Below, in pieces: positions 15,888-24,804 of a stretch of 50,553 bases of DNA. Both the position numbers and the translations under genes were made by a program. This stretch comes from CAMTUW01 sp947085035. Its GTDB lineage: Bacteria > Actinomycetota > Coriobacteriia > Anaerosomatales > PHET01. Position 1 is the first letter of the stretch; every line of letters begins with the position of its first letter. The notes below the pieces were generated by a model that worked only from the letters and a program-made list of their open reading frames with translations, ran no database searches and was not told where the DNA came from. The stretch lies in assembly GCA_947085035.1 (NCBI GenBank), contig CAMTUW010000012.1:1-50553 (forward strand). Reading direction: 5' to 3'.

Positions 15888-17155
15888 GTCGATCCCCTCT
15901 CCGTGGCCTGTATCGCCCCCGCGTCGATGAATGCTCGGTAGAGCTCAAGGCGGTCTTCGAGAACCTCGCCCAACCGACGGATGCCCTCCTCGATCGCGCT
16001 GGGCTCGGCGTAACAGAACGCGAGCCGCATGCAGTTGCGCCCCCGCCCGTCAGGGTAGAAACCGTCGCCGGGCACGAACGCCACGCCATGTTCGACGGCC
16101 TCGGCGAGCATGTTCGAGCAGTCCACGTAGGCGGGCAGTTCGATCCAGACGAAGAAGCCGCCCTCGGGCCGCGTCCACGATGCCTCCGGAGGGAAGTGCT
16201 CCGCAAGCGCTGCGAGCATCGCGTCGCGTCGCTCGGCGTAGACCTTCGTGAGTCCCTGCAATACGCGGCGCCAGCGTGTTCCCTCGAAGTAGCGCTCGGC
16301 CGTGACCTGCGCGAACGCGCTCCCGCACAGGTCTGCTCCCTGCTTGACGAGCAGCAGTTTCGCGAGGATCGGCTTCGGGGCGATCACCCAACCGAGGCGC
16401 AGTCCCGGTGCGAATATCTTGCTGAACGTGCCCAGGTAGATGACCTCGTCATCGAGCGCGCGCAGCGGTTTGACGTGTCCGCCCTCGAACCGCAGCCGGC
16501 CGTAGGGGTCATCCTCGACGACCGGGATGTCGTACTCACGGGCCAGCTCGAGGAGCCGCCGTCGGCGCTCAGCGCTCAGGGTGACTCCGCCGGGATTGTG
16601 GAAGTTCGGGATCGTGTAGATGAATTTGGCGCCGCGAACGCCCACCCGCGCGAGTTCGGCTTCGAGCAGGTCCATCCGCATACCATCGGCGTCGAAGGGC
16701 ACGCACCGGATGTCTGGCTGGTAGGCCGAGAACGCCTGGAGCGCACCGAGGTAGGTGGGCCCCTCGGTCATGACCACGTCGCCGGGGTTCAGGAACATCT
16801 TGGCGAGCAGATCGAGTCCTTGCTGTGCGCCGGCCGTGATCACGACGTCATCGGCGCTCACGCGCACTCCCGTCTCGGCCATCAGCTCGGTAACGAGCGC
16901 GCGGATCTGCGGGCGGCCCTCGCTCGAGCCGTACTGGAGCGCCTGGGCGCCCATGTGGAGAACCGCCTCGCTGGCCGCACGGGCGACCGCCTCCGCCGGC
17001 ACGCGCGACACCTCCGGCATCCCGCCGGCGAACGAGATCATGTCGGGGCGCGAGGCAGCGGCGAACAGATCGCGCACCGCGCTTGAGCGGACCCCCGTCA
17101 GCCGGTCCGCGTAGCGCCCGTCCCACTTGTCGAAGACGACCCTGGAAGTACCCAT
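15884..17155 (-). CDS. Class I PLP-dependent aminotransferase (MocR/LysN-like fold)
   Basis: 423 aa from ATG 17155; GTG 17164 is an in-frame alternative but lies too close to GGAGG. The PLP lysine is in GTFSKIFAPGLRLGW. Other signatures are ISFAGGMPE, LQYGSSEGRPQIR, ITAGAQQGLDLLAKMF, IPNFHNPGG and EDDPYGRLRF. This is the aminotransferase subgroup that includes 2-aminoadipate, aromatic and valine-pyruvate type enzymes, and the substrate cannot be read from sequence. It is preceded by a T-box leader, so its expression follows the charging of one tRNA. Its overlap with ddl raises the possibility that it serves alanine or D-alanine supply (inference). Confidence 0.85.
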   Translation of the reverse strand: MGTSRVVFDKWDGRYADRLTGVRSSAVRDLFAAASRPDMISFAGGMPEVSRVPAEAVARAASEAVLHMGAQALQYGSSEGRPQIRALVTELMAETGVRVSADDVVITAGAQQGLDLLAKMFLNPGDVVMTEGPTYLGALQAFSAYQPDIRCVPFDADGMRMDLLEAELARVGVRGAKFIYTIPNFHNPGGVTLSAERRRRLLELAREYDIPVVEDDPYGRLRFEGGHVKPLRALDDEVIYLGTFSKIFAPGLRLGWVIAPKPILAKLLLVKQGADLCGSAFAQVTAERYFEGTRWRRVLQGLTKVYAERRDAMLAALAEHFPPEASWTRPEGGFFVWIELPAYVDCSNMLAEAVEHGVAFVPGDGFYPDGRGRNCMRLAFCYAEPSAIEEGIRRLGEVLEDRLELYRAFIDAGAIQATERGST

Positions 17156-17200
17156 GTCTCTCACCTACCTCCGGGGATGGCGAGCCAACCCCGAAAACGA

Positions 17201-17448
17201 GAAAACCCCCTCGGCCTGATAGGGCGAGGGGGTTTCGCGGTACCACCTATCTTCGCTCGCGGTGCGCTGGGTGAGCGGCGACCGCGAGCCTCATTCCCGG
17301 GATACCGGTCCGGGACCGACCCGCTTCCCTCGGTGACATGCACCGTCCTGGCGGGGAACATCGGAGGGGTGGCCGGGCGCATGGCGACGCCCTCTTCCCT
17401 CACGTCCGTGGTGTTTCCTGTTCAGTCGCCAGAGTCACCCCCAAGCGT
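17201..17448 (-). ncRNA. T-box leader upstream of the aminotransferase-ddl operon
   Basis: Read on the minus strand, the leader contains the T-box core AGGTGGTACCGCG (complement of 17236-17248). Before it lies a perfect 8-bp stem GCTCGCGG/CCGCGAGC, as expected for stem III, and after it an intrinsic terminator. A stem I can be drawn from GGGGTG/CACCCC at the base plus TGGCGAC/GTCGCCA. T-box RNAs bind a specific uncharged tRNA and switch from terminator to antiterminator. The specifier codon was not assigned: the presumed internal loop (TGCGCCCGGC) contains GCC and GCG (Ala) but also other triplets. Confidence 0.85.
17202..17235 (-). terminator. Intrinsic terminator of the T-box leader
   Basis: On the minus strand AAACCCCCTCGCCC and GGCCGAGGGGGTTTT form a strong GC stem with a short TATCA loop followed by a T-run (TTTTCTCG). 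Its 5' arm overlaps the region after the T-box core, the standard competing terminator geometry. It lies about 46 bases before the aminotransferase ATG. Confidence 0.85.
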
Positions 17449-17454
17449 GGGCGC

Positions 17455-17484
17455 ATCGTAGCACCGTCCGTTTCGACGGGTCAA
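17455..17484 (-). promoter_or_regulatory. Promoter of the T-box/aminotransferase operon
   Basis: On the minus strand TTGACC (17484-17479) and TACGAT (17460-17455) are separated by 18 bases, giving a good sigma-70-type promoter. Transcription would start near 17448 and include the full T-box leader. Confidence 0.6.
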
Positions 17485-17578
17485 ACGTACCCGGGGCACC
17501 GCTCGCGCTCCATCGTGCTAACCTCCGAGTATCCAACCAGGTCCGATACCGGAAATATCATCACAGGAGGTGAGCGCT

Positions 17579-19039
17579 GTGCGTGACGTCCCGAGGTGCA
17601 TGAGCACCCAACACCCCGACAACGTGACGGTGCCCTTCTTCGCGTCCTCGCCGGTCCTCGCTGGTGAAGACGAGGTTCGCGAGGCCTACTACGCCTTCTC
17701 CCATCTGGGCTGTGACGAGCAGATGTGGGATGTCGAGGGCAAGGAGATCGACACCCATGTCGTCAAGAAGCTGTTCTCGACCTACGAGCAGTACTTCGCG
17801 ACCAACGTGCTTGGCGAGGATCTCCGACTGACACTGCGGGTGCCCAACCCGACGGTCGAGACGACCGAGGCGAAGATCCTGCTCGAGACACTCGAGAGCA
17901 TCCCACGCTCATTTGACGCGGCGCGGATCTTTTACGGCAGGGACGTCTGTCCGATCTTCGAGGTCATCCTCCCCATGACCACGTCTGCGCTGGGGCCGGA
18001 TCGGATCTATCGCTACTACCGGGACTTCATCGTTGGTCGTCAGACGCAGCGGTTCAGCGACAGCGACATCACGATCGCCGAGTGGATCGGGACGTTCGCG
18101 CCCGACCACATCGAGGTCATCCCTCTCTTCGAGGATCTGCCGAGCATGTTCGCGGCCGCCGACATCGTCGAGGAGTACCTCTCTGACAAAGACGTCGAAG
18201 ACCAGCGGGTCTTTCTGGCCCGCTCGGACACGGCGATGAACTACGGTCTCGTCTCGGCAGCGTTGTCGAACAAGATCGCGCTGTGGGATCTCGATCAGCT
18301 CGCTGATCGCATCGGGGTGCGGTTGCACCCGATCCTGGGGATGGGCTCAGCGCCGTTTCGCGGCGGATTGAGCCCGCAGACCGCCGAGTGTGTGGGCAAC
18401 GAGTACCCAAGCGTCGCGACGTTCACGATCCAGTCCGCGTTCAAGTTCGACCATCCTGCTGATGAGGTCCGCTCGGCCATCACCGCCATGAAGGCGCGCG
18501 AGATCGGCCGCGCGACGCCCATCGACACCGAGCAGGCGCTGCCGCTCATCGAGCGCTACAGCGAGACGTATCGCAAGCGGATCGTCGACCTTGCGAGCGC
18601 GATCAACAATTTCGCGCGATTCATGCCGCCACGCAGGGCACGCAAGCTCCACGTGGGCCTGTTCGGTTATGCGCGGCAGGTCGAAGGCATCACGCTGCCG
18701 CGCGCCATCACCTTCACGTGCTCCATGTACTCACTGGGGCTGCCGCCCGAGTTGCTCGCGTTCGAGGTCCTCTCGGTCAGCGATCTCGCGTTCTTGCGCG
18801 AGGTCTACCCGTCGTTCGACACCAAGATGCATGAGGTCCTGGCCTTCTGCGACATGGACGGGCCGCTGATGAGCGCCGAGTTGCGCGCGGCCATCATGCG
18901 GGCCGGATACGACTGGACACCCGATACGGAACACCTCGACGTCGTGCGTAGGATTCAAGCGATCGGCACGGCCTCCCAGGATCACCGACTGACCGACCTG
19001 CTGTTGCGAGCCGCTCTGATCCGGCGGTTCCTGGGGTGA
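17579..19039 (+). CDS. ppcA: Archaeal-type phosphoenolpyruvate carboxylase
   Basis: 486 aa from GTG 17579, eight bases after AGGAGG; GTG 17570 would lie inside that site. The N-terminal signature PRCMSTQHPDN is diagnostic for the short archaeal-type PEPC (about 500 aa, against about 900 for the bacterial type). Other conserved parts are HLGCDEQMWDVEGKE, EVILPMTTSA, ARSDTAMNYG and MGSAPFRGGLSP. The enzyme fixes bicarbonate onto PEP to make oxaloacetate, replenishing the C4 pool. It occurs sporadically in bacteria, including some anaerobic Clostridia and actinomycetotes. The next gene overlaps its stop. Confidence 0.95.
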   Translation: MRDVPRCMSTQHPDNVTVPFFASSPVLAGEDEVREAYYAFSHLGCDEQMWDVEGKEIDTHVVKKLFSTYEQYFATNVLGEDLRLTLRVPNPTVETTEAKILLETLESIPRSFDAARIFYGRDVCPIFEVILPMTTSALGPDRIYRYYRDFIVGRQTQRFSDSDITIAEWIGTFAPDHIEVIPLFEDLPSMFAAADIVEEYLSDKDVEDQRVFLARSDTAMNYGLVSAALSNKIALWDLDQLADRIGVRLHPILGMGSAPFRGGLSPQTAECVGNEYPSVATFTIQSAFKFDHPADEVRSAITAMKAREIGRATPIDTEQALPLIERYSETYRKRIVDLASAINNFARFMPPRRARKLHVGLFGYARQVEGITLPRAITFTCSMYSLGLPPELLAFEVLSVSDLAFLREVYPSFDTKMHEVLAFCDMDGPLMSAELRAAIMRAGYDWTPDTEHLDVVRRIQAIGTASQDHRLTDLLLRAALIRRFLG

Positions 19040-19971
19040 TCCCGGAAACCGACGCCACCAGCTCGTATCACCTGCTCGATGCGGTGATCGATTCACTGGC
19101 GTGCCCGCACTGCGGCCAGAGCGTCATCCGCGATGCCGGTGCGGTGCGATGCGCATCAGGACACTCGTTCGACATCGCACGTCAGGGCTACGTGAACATG
19201 CTCGCCGGTAACGCGAAGACGGGCACGGCGGACACGCCATCGATGCTGGACGCCAGAGCCGCGTTCTTCGCCGCCGGTCATTTCGCACCGCTCACCAACG
19301 CGATCGCCGAGACGGCCACGCTGCTCGGAAACGATGTCGCCGGCTGCTACGTCGACGTCGGCGCCGGGGCCGGCCATCACCTCGCGGGTGCGCTGGAGCG
19401 TGCGCCGCAACGCGCCGGGCTCGCGCTCGACATCTCCAAGCATGCCGCCCGCCGGGCCGCGCGGTCCCACCCGCGCGCGATCGCGATCGTCTGCGACACG
19501 TGGCGCCCGCTGCCGATCCGCGACGGCGCGGCAGCGGTCGTCCTCGACGTGTTCGCGCCACGCAATGCGGCCGAGTTCCACCGCATCCTCGCTCCCGGTG
19601 GCGGGCTGCTGATCGCCACGCCGACCTCGGCGCACCTGACTCAGCTCGCCGGTCCACTCTCGCTGGTGTCGATCGACCCACGCAAGGCCGAGCGCATCGA
19701 TACCGCACTGCACGGCCGTTTCGAGACCATCGCCGAGAACCTCGTCGAACACGAGATGCTCCTGCACCACGATGACATCATCGCGCTCGTGGGCATGGGT
19801 CCGAGCTCCCGCCACATGAGCGAACACGAGCTGGCGGATCGCGTAAGACTCCTGCCGGCACCGATGGCCGTCACGTCAAGCCTCCTCGTCTCAAGCTACC
19901 GCGCCGCCTCTGGGGCGGGTGGAGATTCGGTGGAAGAAGCCGAGCGCGCTCCTCACCAGGCGTACACTTAG
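19036..19971 (+). CDS. rlmA: RlmA-like 23S rRNA guanine-N1 methyltransferase
   Basis: 311 aa from GTG 19036, overlapping the ppcA stop. The N-terminal zinc site (CPHCGQ, then CASGHSFD) followed by ARQGYVNML is characteristic of RlmA-type enzymes. A SAM-binding Rossmann domain follows, with YVDVGAGAGHHL, LALDISKHAARRA and VLDVFAPRNAAEFHRILAPGG (split for length). Relatives methylate G745 or G748 in 23S rRNA hairpin 35, and some confer tylosin-type resistance. Which guanine is modified here is unknown. The C terminus is about 40 residues longer than typical enzymes. Confidence 0.85.
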   Translation: MIPETDATSSYHLLDAVIDSLACPHCGQSVIRDAGAVRCASGHSFDIARQGYVNMLAGNAKTGTADTPSMLDARAAFFAAGHFAPLTNAIAETATLLGNDVAGCYVDVGAGAGHHLAGALERAPQRAGLALDISKHAARRAARSHPRAIAIVCDTWRPLPIRDGAAAVVLDVFAPRNAAEFHRILAPGGGLLIATPTSAHLTQLAGPLSLVSIDPRKAERIDTALHGRFETIAENLVEHEMLLHHDDIIALVGMGPSSRHMSEHELADRVRLLPAPMAVTSSLLVSSYRAASGAGGDSVEEAERAPHQAYT

Positions 19972-20018
19972 CTGGTGGGCGGCCGAGTGTGTGTCGCTGC
20001 ATCTTATGAGGAGGTCTG

Positions 20019-20726
20019 ATGTCTGCGGATACGCGCAGGATTCTGCTGGTCGAAGACGAGAAGTCGATTCGCGAGGCGGTGGTAGCCTACCTCGAGCGTG
20101 AGGGTTACTGGGTGACCCCGGCCGCCGACGGCCAGGCAGCACTGGAGCAGTTCGCCAAGTACCGCTTCGACCTCGTCGTTCTCGACCTGATGCTCCCGAA
20201 AGTGCCGGGCGAGCAGGTCTGCCGCGCGATTCGCGACGCCTCCGACGTCCCCATCATCATGCTCACCGCCAAGGGCGAGCTCGAGGACCGCGTTCGCGGA
20301 CTCGAGCTGGGTGCCGACGATTACCTGGTCAAGCCGTTCTCACCCCGCGAACTCGTGGCCCGCGTTCGCGCGCTGTTGCGCCGAGCCAAGGTGACCGACG
20401 AACCCCAGCGCAATCGGCTCGTCTTCGGAGACCTCGAGGTCGACATCGCCGGTCATAAGGCGTTCCTCGCCGGCGAGGAGCTCGATCTCACCGCAAGTGA
20501 GTTCAAGTTGCTCACAACCGTGTCGCGCTATCCGGGCCGCGTCTACTCGCGCATGGAGCTCGTCGAGAAGGTACTCGGCTACGATTTCGAGGGCTACGAG
20601 CGCACGATCGACAGCCACGTGAAGAATCTGCGCGCGAAACTCAAGGACGACCCGCGCGATCCCACCTTCATCTACACCGTCCACGGGGTCGGCTACCGTT
20701 TCGAGGCGCCGCCCGCTGATGCCTGA
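20019..20726 (+). CDS. OmpR/PhoB-family response regulator
   Basis: 235 aa. The receiver domain has the acidic pocket (VEDEK, D13), phosphoacceptor D56 in VVLDLMLPK, and Lys in YLVKPFSPREL. The C-terminal winged helix (residues ~130-230) contains LDLTASEFKLL, VYSRMELVEKVLG and IDSHVKNLRAKL, ending HGVGYRFE. It is preceded by GAGGAGG and overlaps the kinase gene, so the pair acts as one two-component system. Targets are unknown. Confidence 0.93.
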   Translation: MSADTRRILLVEDEKSIREAVVAYLEREGYWVTPAADGQAALEQFAKYRFDLVVLDLMLPKVPGEQVCRAIRDASDVPIIMLTAKGELEDRVRGLELGADDYLVKPFSPRELVARVRALLRRAKVTDEPQRNRLVFGDLEVDIAGHKAFLAGEELDLTASEFKLLTTVSRYPGRVYSRMELVEKVLGYDFEGYERTIDSHVKNLRAKLKDDPRDPTFIYTVHGVGYRFEAPPADA

Positions 20727-22143
20727 TCCTCTCGCCGAGAGGCCTCCTTCGTGGCGGCGCCCCGCCGGCGGGACCTTCGGCCGCCGTCTCGCCATCGCGT
20801 TCGCCGTGGTCGCCGCTGTCACGGCCGCACTCGCCGCCGTGTTGATCTCAGGCGCGTGGAACGTCGAGTTCGACCGCTACCTGCGAGACAACCTACAGCG
20901 CGCCGCCGACGGCATCGCGCAGGTCGCGGCGGCGACGTACCCCTCGCATGGCGGGTGGACGATCCAGACCCTCTCGACGATCCCGCGCTTCGGCTCCATG
21001 CGTGGCGTCGCCGTCCAGATCCTCGATGGCGACGGGTCGCTCATCTACGACGAACTGAGCGTCGCCACGCAGTTGGAGATGATGGACGCGCGAGCGGGCG
21101 AGGAGCAGGGCTTCGCCCTCCAGCCCGAAGGTCCGGTCGTGACGTCGCCCGTGATCGTCAACGGCCACGATGTCGGAACGGTGCGCGTCTGGGCGTACGG
21201 CCCCGGAGCGCTCGTCACCGAGCGAGACCAGCAGTTCCGACAGGCGTCCGTGCGAGCGTTGGGGGTGGCTGCCCTTGTGGCCATCGCGTTCGCATCGATC
21301 GCCGGACTGGGGTACGCCAACCGCCTCGTGCGGCCTATCGAGACGATCACGGTGACCGCGCAGGCGCTTCGCCGAGGTGAGCGAGAGGCCCGCACCGGCT
21401 TTGATGGCGATGACGAGATCTCGGTCCTCGGTCGCACGCTCGACGAGATGGCTGACGCGATCGAAGCCGACCGCGAGCTTGAGCGGCGGCTCACGGCCGA
21501 TGTCGCACACGAGCTGCGTACCCCGCTACAGGCGATCCAGGCGACCGTCGAGGCGATGCAGGACGGCGTGCTCCCGGCCGATGCTGAGCGCCTCGGCACC
21601 GTACGCAACGAGACGGTGCGGCTGGGGCGCCTCGCTGACGCGATCCTCGAGCTCACGCGGATGGAGCGAGGCTCGCTTCCGTTCGACTTGCGCCGAATCG
21701 ACCTCGCCACGCCGGTACGCACCGTGGTCGACGCCCACGAGGCGCTCTTCGAAGCGGCGGGCCTCACGCTGTCGGTGAACCTCGCGTCCGGACTCATGGT
21801 CAAGGGAGACTCCGACCGGCTCCAGCAGGCGGTGGGCAATCTGCTCTCCAACGCCGCGCGCTACACGGCCGCGGGCGGTCGCGTGGACGTGGTCGTCTAC
21901 GCGAAGGGCACGGATGCCGTCGTCAAGGTCTCCGACAGCGGTATCGGGGTCGCCGAAAGCGACCTGCCCCACCTGTTCAGCCGCTTCTGGCGGGCCGACG
22001 ATGCGCGAGCCACGTCAACCGGTGGACTGGGAATCGGACTCGCCGTCACGAAAGAGATCGTGGAGCGTCACCAAGGCCGCATCATCGTGGAGCGTCGGTC
22101 CGAAGGTGGCTCACGGTTCTCGATCGCGGTGCCGCTGGCGTGA
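20719..22143 (+). CDS. Membrane sensor histidine kinase
   Basis: 474 aa, starting inside the end of the response regulator gene. TM1 is at about 25-47 (LAIAFAVVAAVTAALAAVLI). An extracytoplasmic sensor region of about 125 residues follows, then TM2 near 175-195. The HAMP linker contains NRLVRPIETITVTAQAL. The dimerisation/phosphoacceptor box is VAHELRTPLQ with His264. The ATPase domain has the N box (GNLLSNAARY), G1 (DSGIGV), F box (LFSRFWRAD) and G2 (GGLGIGLAV). All catalytic motifs are intact. The signal is unknown; the sensor region showed no recognisable domain. Confidence 0.93.
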   Translation: MPDPLAERPPSWRRPAGGTFGRRLAIAFAVVAAVTAALAAVLISGAWNVEFDRYLRDNLQRAADGIAQVAAATYPSHGGWTIQTLSTIPRFGSMRGVAVQILDGDGSLIYDELSVATQLEMMDARAGEEQGFALQPEGPVVTSPVIVNGHDVGTVRVWAYGPGALVTERDQQFRQASVRALGVAALVAIAFASIAGLGYANRLVRPIETITVTAQALRRGEREARTGFDGDDEISVLGRTLDEMADAIEADRELERRLTADVAHELRTPLQAIQATVEAMQDGVLPADAERLGTVRNETVRLGRLADAILELTRMERGSLPFDLRRIDLATPVRTVVDAHEALFEAAGLTLSVNLASGLMVKGDSDRLQQAVGNLLSNAARYTAAGGRVDVVVYAKGTDAVVKVSDSGIGVAESDLPHLFSRFWRADDARATSTGGLGIGLAVTKEIVERHQGRIIVERRSEGGSRFSIAVPLA

Positions 22144-22163
22144 TAGGGCTTGTGGCCGCCCGG

Positions 22164-22535
22164 CTACGGCACGAGCTGCACCGCTGAGGCCTCCGCCTGC
22201 ACCGGATAGCTCTCGGCGATGGGACCGCCAAGCCACACGCGAACACCCAGCCCGGTCCGCTCGAGCGCGCTCGCGTCCGTGAGTGCCCCGCCTATCGTGA
22301 ACACGCGGGTCTTCTCGGTGATTCGAACGCTCGCTTTATCGGAAACGAACCCCTTCGCCGCGTCAGGCCCGTCGGGAACCTCGACGAGTATCGTGAGCAG
22401 CACATCTCCGCTCCCCGACGAGATCGCTGTGATGACGCCTTCGATGCTTGAGGGCTCGGAGGGCGGTGTCGGCGCGCAACCGTTCACGGCGAGCAGTGCG
22501 ACCAGCACGAGTGCGATCGATGCAAGGCGGCTCAT
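22164..22535 (-). CDS. Small lipoprotein, DUF3221-like
   Basis: 123 aa from ATG 22535, with GGAGG upstream. It has a lipoprotein signal (LASIALVLVALLAVNGC, Cys20). The mature part reads IEGVITAISSGSGDVLL, then ASVRITEKTRVF and GLGVRVWLGGPIAESYPVQA. The last block resembles the C-terminal signature of DUF3221/YobA-like OB-fold lipoproteins. It would be anchored on the outer face of the membrane. The function of this family is unknown. It is convergent with the histidine kinase gene. Confidence 0.65.
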   Translation of the reverse strand: MSRLASIALVLVALLAVNGCAPTPPSEPSSIEGVITAISSGSGDVLLTILVEVPDGPDAAKGFVSDKASVRITEKTRVFTIGGALTDASALERTGLGVRVWLGGPIAESYPVQAEASAVQLVP

Positions 22536-22687
22536 GACGACCTCCAAGGTGGGCGAGAGTCCGTGTTCCTTCGGCAGTGGTTACGACGGACTGTACCCTC
22601 TTCTGGTTCGCGTGATGCCCCGGTGCCGATGTCGTATGATGCTCCGACGATTCGAGCGGGCGACGATAAGGCGGCGAGGCCTCGGTG

Positions 22688-23632
22688 ATGTACCTCATGA
22701 CGGCGGGCGGATTCGTTCTACTCTTCGGCGGCGGCGAGTTCCTCGTTCGCGGGGCGGTGGCCATCTCGAGCCGACTGGGCATCTCGCCGCTTCTCGTTGG
22801 CATGACGGTCGTCGCGTTCTGTACCTCGGCCCCGGAGCTCGTCGTGTCCGTGCAGTCCGCACTCGCGGGGAACCCGGATATCGCGATCGGCAACATCGTT
22901 GGCTCCAACATCGGCAACATCGCGCTCATCCTCGGGCTCGCCGCCCTCATCAAGCCGATCGCCGTCAATCGCGCCAGTGTCCGCCCCGATACGATCATGA
23001 TGCTGGTCGCTTCGGCGTTCATGCTCGCGCTGGGCTTCTGGGGCATGATCGAGCGCTGGCAGGGACTACTCATGGTCGGCGTGCTCGTGACCTACGTCGT
23101 GATCCAGTATCGTCGCGAGATCAAATCGAACTCCGAAACACCGAACTGGCACGCCGAGGAGACCGAGGAGTTCCGCACGAAGCTCGGGTTGACGAGTGCC
23201 GTGGGCGCCGTCATCGCCGGCCTGATCGCGCTCGTTGTCGGCTCGGACCTGCTCATCGGAGGCGCGACCTCGATAGCGGCCCTGTTCGGCGTCCCCGACG
23301 CGGTGGTCGGTCTCACCGTCGTCGCGGTAGGGACCTCCTTGCCCGAGCTCGCCACATCGGTCATCGCGGCGATGCGCGGCCACTCGGATGTCGCCGTAGG
23401 CAACGTGGTGGGCTCCAACACCTTCAACATCCTGTCGATTCTCGGGATCACGTCGATCATCACGCCGGTGAGCATCGCCGAGAGCATGGCGCGGGTGGAT
23501 ATTCCTGTGATGCTCGCGGTCGCGGTGTTCGCGAGCGTCGTGCTGCTGTGGCGCGGACGTTTCGGCCGCCTTCTCGGAGGTGCGATGTTTCTGGGCTACG
23601 TCGTCTACGTGGTGTCGCTGTACGCTCTGTGA
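22688..23632 (+). CDS. CaCA-family calcium/sodium antiporter
   Basis: 314 aa from ATG 22688 (GTG 22685 is equally possible). The two inverted halves of the CaCA fold are clear. Alpha-1 has FCTSAPELVVS with GNIVGSNIGN; alpha-2 has GTSLPELATS with GNVVGSNTFN. About ten transmembrane helices are predicted, with a polar loop after the fifth (EIKSNSETPNWHAEETEE). YrbG-type relatives exchange Ca2+ (or K+) for Na+ across the cytoplasmic membrane. A possible -10 box TATGAT lies at 22635-22640. Confidence 0.92.
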   Translation: MYLMTAGGFVLLFGGGEFLVRGAVAISSRLGISPLLVGMTVVAFCTSAPELVVSVQSALAGNPDIAIGNIVGSNIGNIALILGLAALIKPIAVNRASVRPDTIMMLVASAFMLALGFWGMIERWQGLLMVGVLVTYVVIQYRREIKSNSETPNWHAEETEEFRTKLGLTSAVGAVIAGLIALVVGSDLLIGGATSIAALFGVPDAVVGLTVVAVGTSLPELATSVIAAMRGHSDVAVGNVVGSNTFNILSILGITSIITPVSIAESMARVDIPVMLAVAVFASVVLLWRGRFGRLLGGAMFLGYVVYVVSLYAL

Positions 23633-23686
23633 TTTCGCGAGGGTATGCTGTAGTCGACGAACGTAATCCACGGAGAGGGGCACGGG

Positions 23687-23908
23687 ATGGTCTTCGGTAT
23701 TGTCTTGACGCCGATCATGATAGTTGCGGGCGGCGGCTTCCTTCTGGCGCTCATGATCGCTCAGATCCTCATTGGTTTGCGCAAGATCAGCTTCAAAGGG
23801 CGATTGCACCTGCAGGTCCACAAGTCAGTGGCCTGGGCACTTCTCGCCACGGCGCTCGTCCACGGGTTCCTGGGTCTCGTATTCGCCACAGGGCTGAAGC
23901 CAGGCTGA
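23687..23908 (+). CDS. Small two-helix membrane protein
   Basis: 73 aa from ATG 23687, with GGAGAGG upstream. Two hydrophobic helices are seen: VLTPIMIVAGGGFLLALMIAQILIG (split for length) and SVAWALLATALVHGFLGLVFA. The His residues in LQVHKS and LVHGF are spaced about 15 residues apart, somewhat like haem-ligand helices, but no haem protein family was recognised. It lies just before purC (four-base gap), so it may share that transcript. Confidence 0.55.
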   Translation: MVFGIVLTPIMIVAGGGFLLALMIAQILIGLRKISFKGRLHLQVHKSVAWALLATALVHGFLGLVFATGLKPG

Positions 23909-23912
23909 TGCG

Positions 23913-24803
23913 ATGAGCCCCACGACCGAGCTGATCCCCGACTCGCGGGGCAAGGTGCGCGACCTCTACGATCTGGATGATCGTCTCCTGCTCGTCGCCT
24001 CCGACCGCATCAGCGCGTTCGACGTCGTACTCCCCGACCTGATCCCGTTCAAGGGCGAAGTGCTCACGAAGCTCTCGCTGTTCTGGTTCGATCTGCTCGG
24101 CGACGTGGTTGAAAACCATCTGCTCTCGACTGATGCCGCCGATCTGCCGCCGCGCTTCGAGCCATACGCGAAGAGCCTGACTGGGCGCTTCATGCTGGTG
24201 AAGAAGGCGAACGTCTACCCGGTCGAATGCATCGTGCGCGGGTACCTCGCAGGCTCGGGGCTCAAGGAGTACCAGCGCCACGGGACCGTGTGCGGGATCG
24301 CGCTTCCCGACGGGCTCGTGGAGTCGAGTCGACTGGACGAGCCGCTCTTCACTCCGTCGTCAAAGGCCCAGATCGGCGCCCATGACGAGAACATCGACTT
24401 CGAGCGCATGTCTGCGATCGTTGGCGAGGACACCGCCGCCCGGTTGAGGGCCACGTCAATTGCCGTGTACACGAAAGCGCGCGAACATGCGGCGAAGCGC
24501 GGTATCATCATCGCAGACACCAAGTTCGAGTTCGGCGATGTCGACGGACGGCTGACGCTCGTCGACGAGGTTCTCACTCCGGATTCGAGCCGTTTCTGGC
24601 TGGTGGACGACTACGAACCCGGCCGGAGTCAGACGGGTTTCGACAAGCAATTCGTGCGCGACTGGCTGGAGAGAAGCGGGTGGGACAAGCTCTCGCCACC
24701 ACCGGCATTGCCGCGAGAGGTCGTCGAAGCGACCTCGGTCACATACATCAAGGCGTACGAACTGATCACCGGGCGTACGTTCGAACCTGAAGGAGGCCGC
24801 TAG
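23913..24803 (+). CDS. purC: Phosphoribosylaminoimidazole-succinocarboxamide synthase
   Basis: 296 aa, the longer form of the SAICAR synthetase family. Motifs are DSRGKVRDLYDLDDRLLLVA (ATP-site beta hairpin), SDRISAFDVVLPD, YPVECIVRGYLAGSG, FTPSSKAQIGAHDENI and LVDEVLTPDSSRFW. It couples aspartate to CAIR using ATP in purine synthesis. It heads a cluster with purS and purQ, although a basic membrane protein gene intervenes. Confidence 0.95.
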   Translation: MSPTTELIPDSRGKVRDLYDLDDRLLLVASDRISAFDVVLPDLIPFKGEVLTKLSLFWFDLLGDVVENHLLSTDAADLPPRFEPYAKSLTGRFMLVKKANVYPVECIVRGYLAGSGLKEYQRHGTVCGIALPDGLVESSRLDEPLFTPSSKAQIGAHDENIDFERMSAIVGEDTAARLRATSIAVYTKAREHAAKRGIIIADTKFEFGDVDGRLTLVDEVLTPDSSRFWLVDDYEPGRSQTGFDKQFVRDWLERSGWDKLSPPPALPREVVEATSVTYIKAYELITGRTFEPEGGR

Positions 24804-24804
24804 C

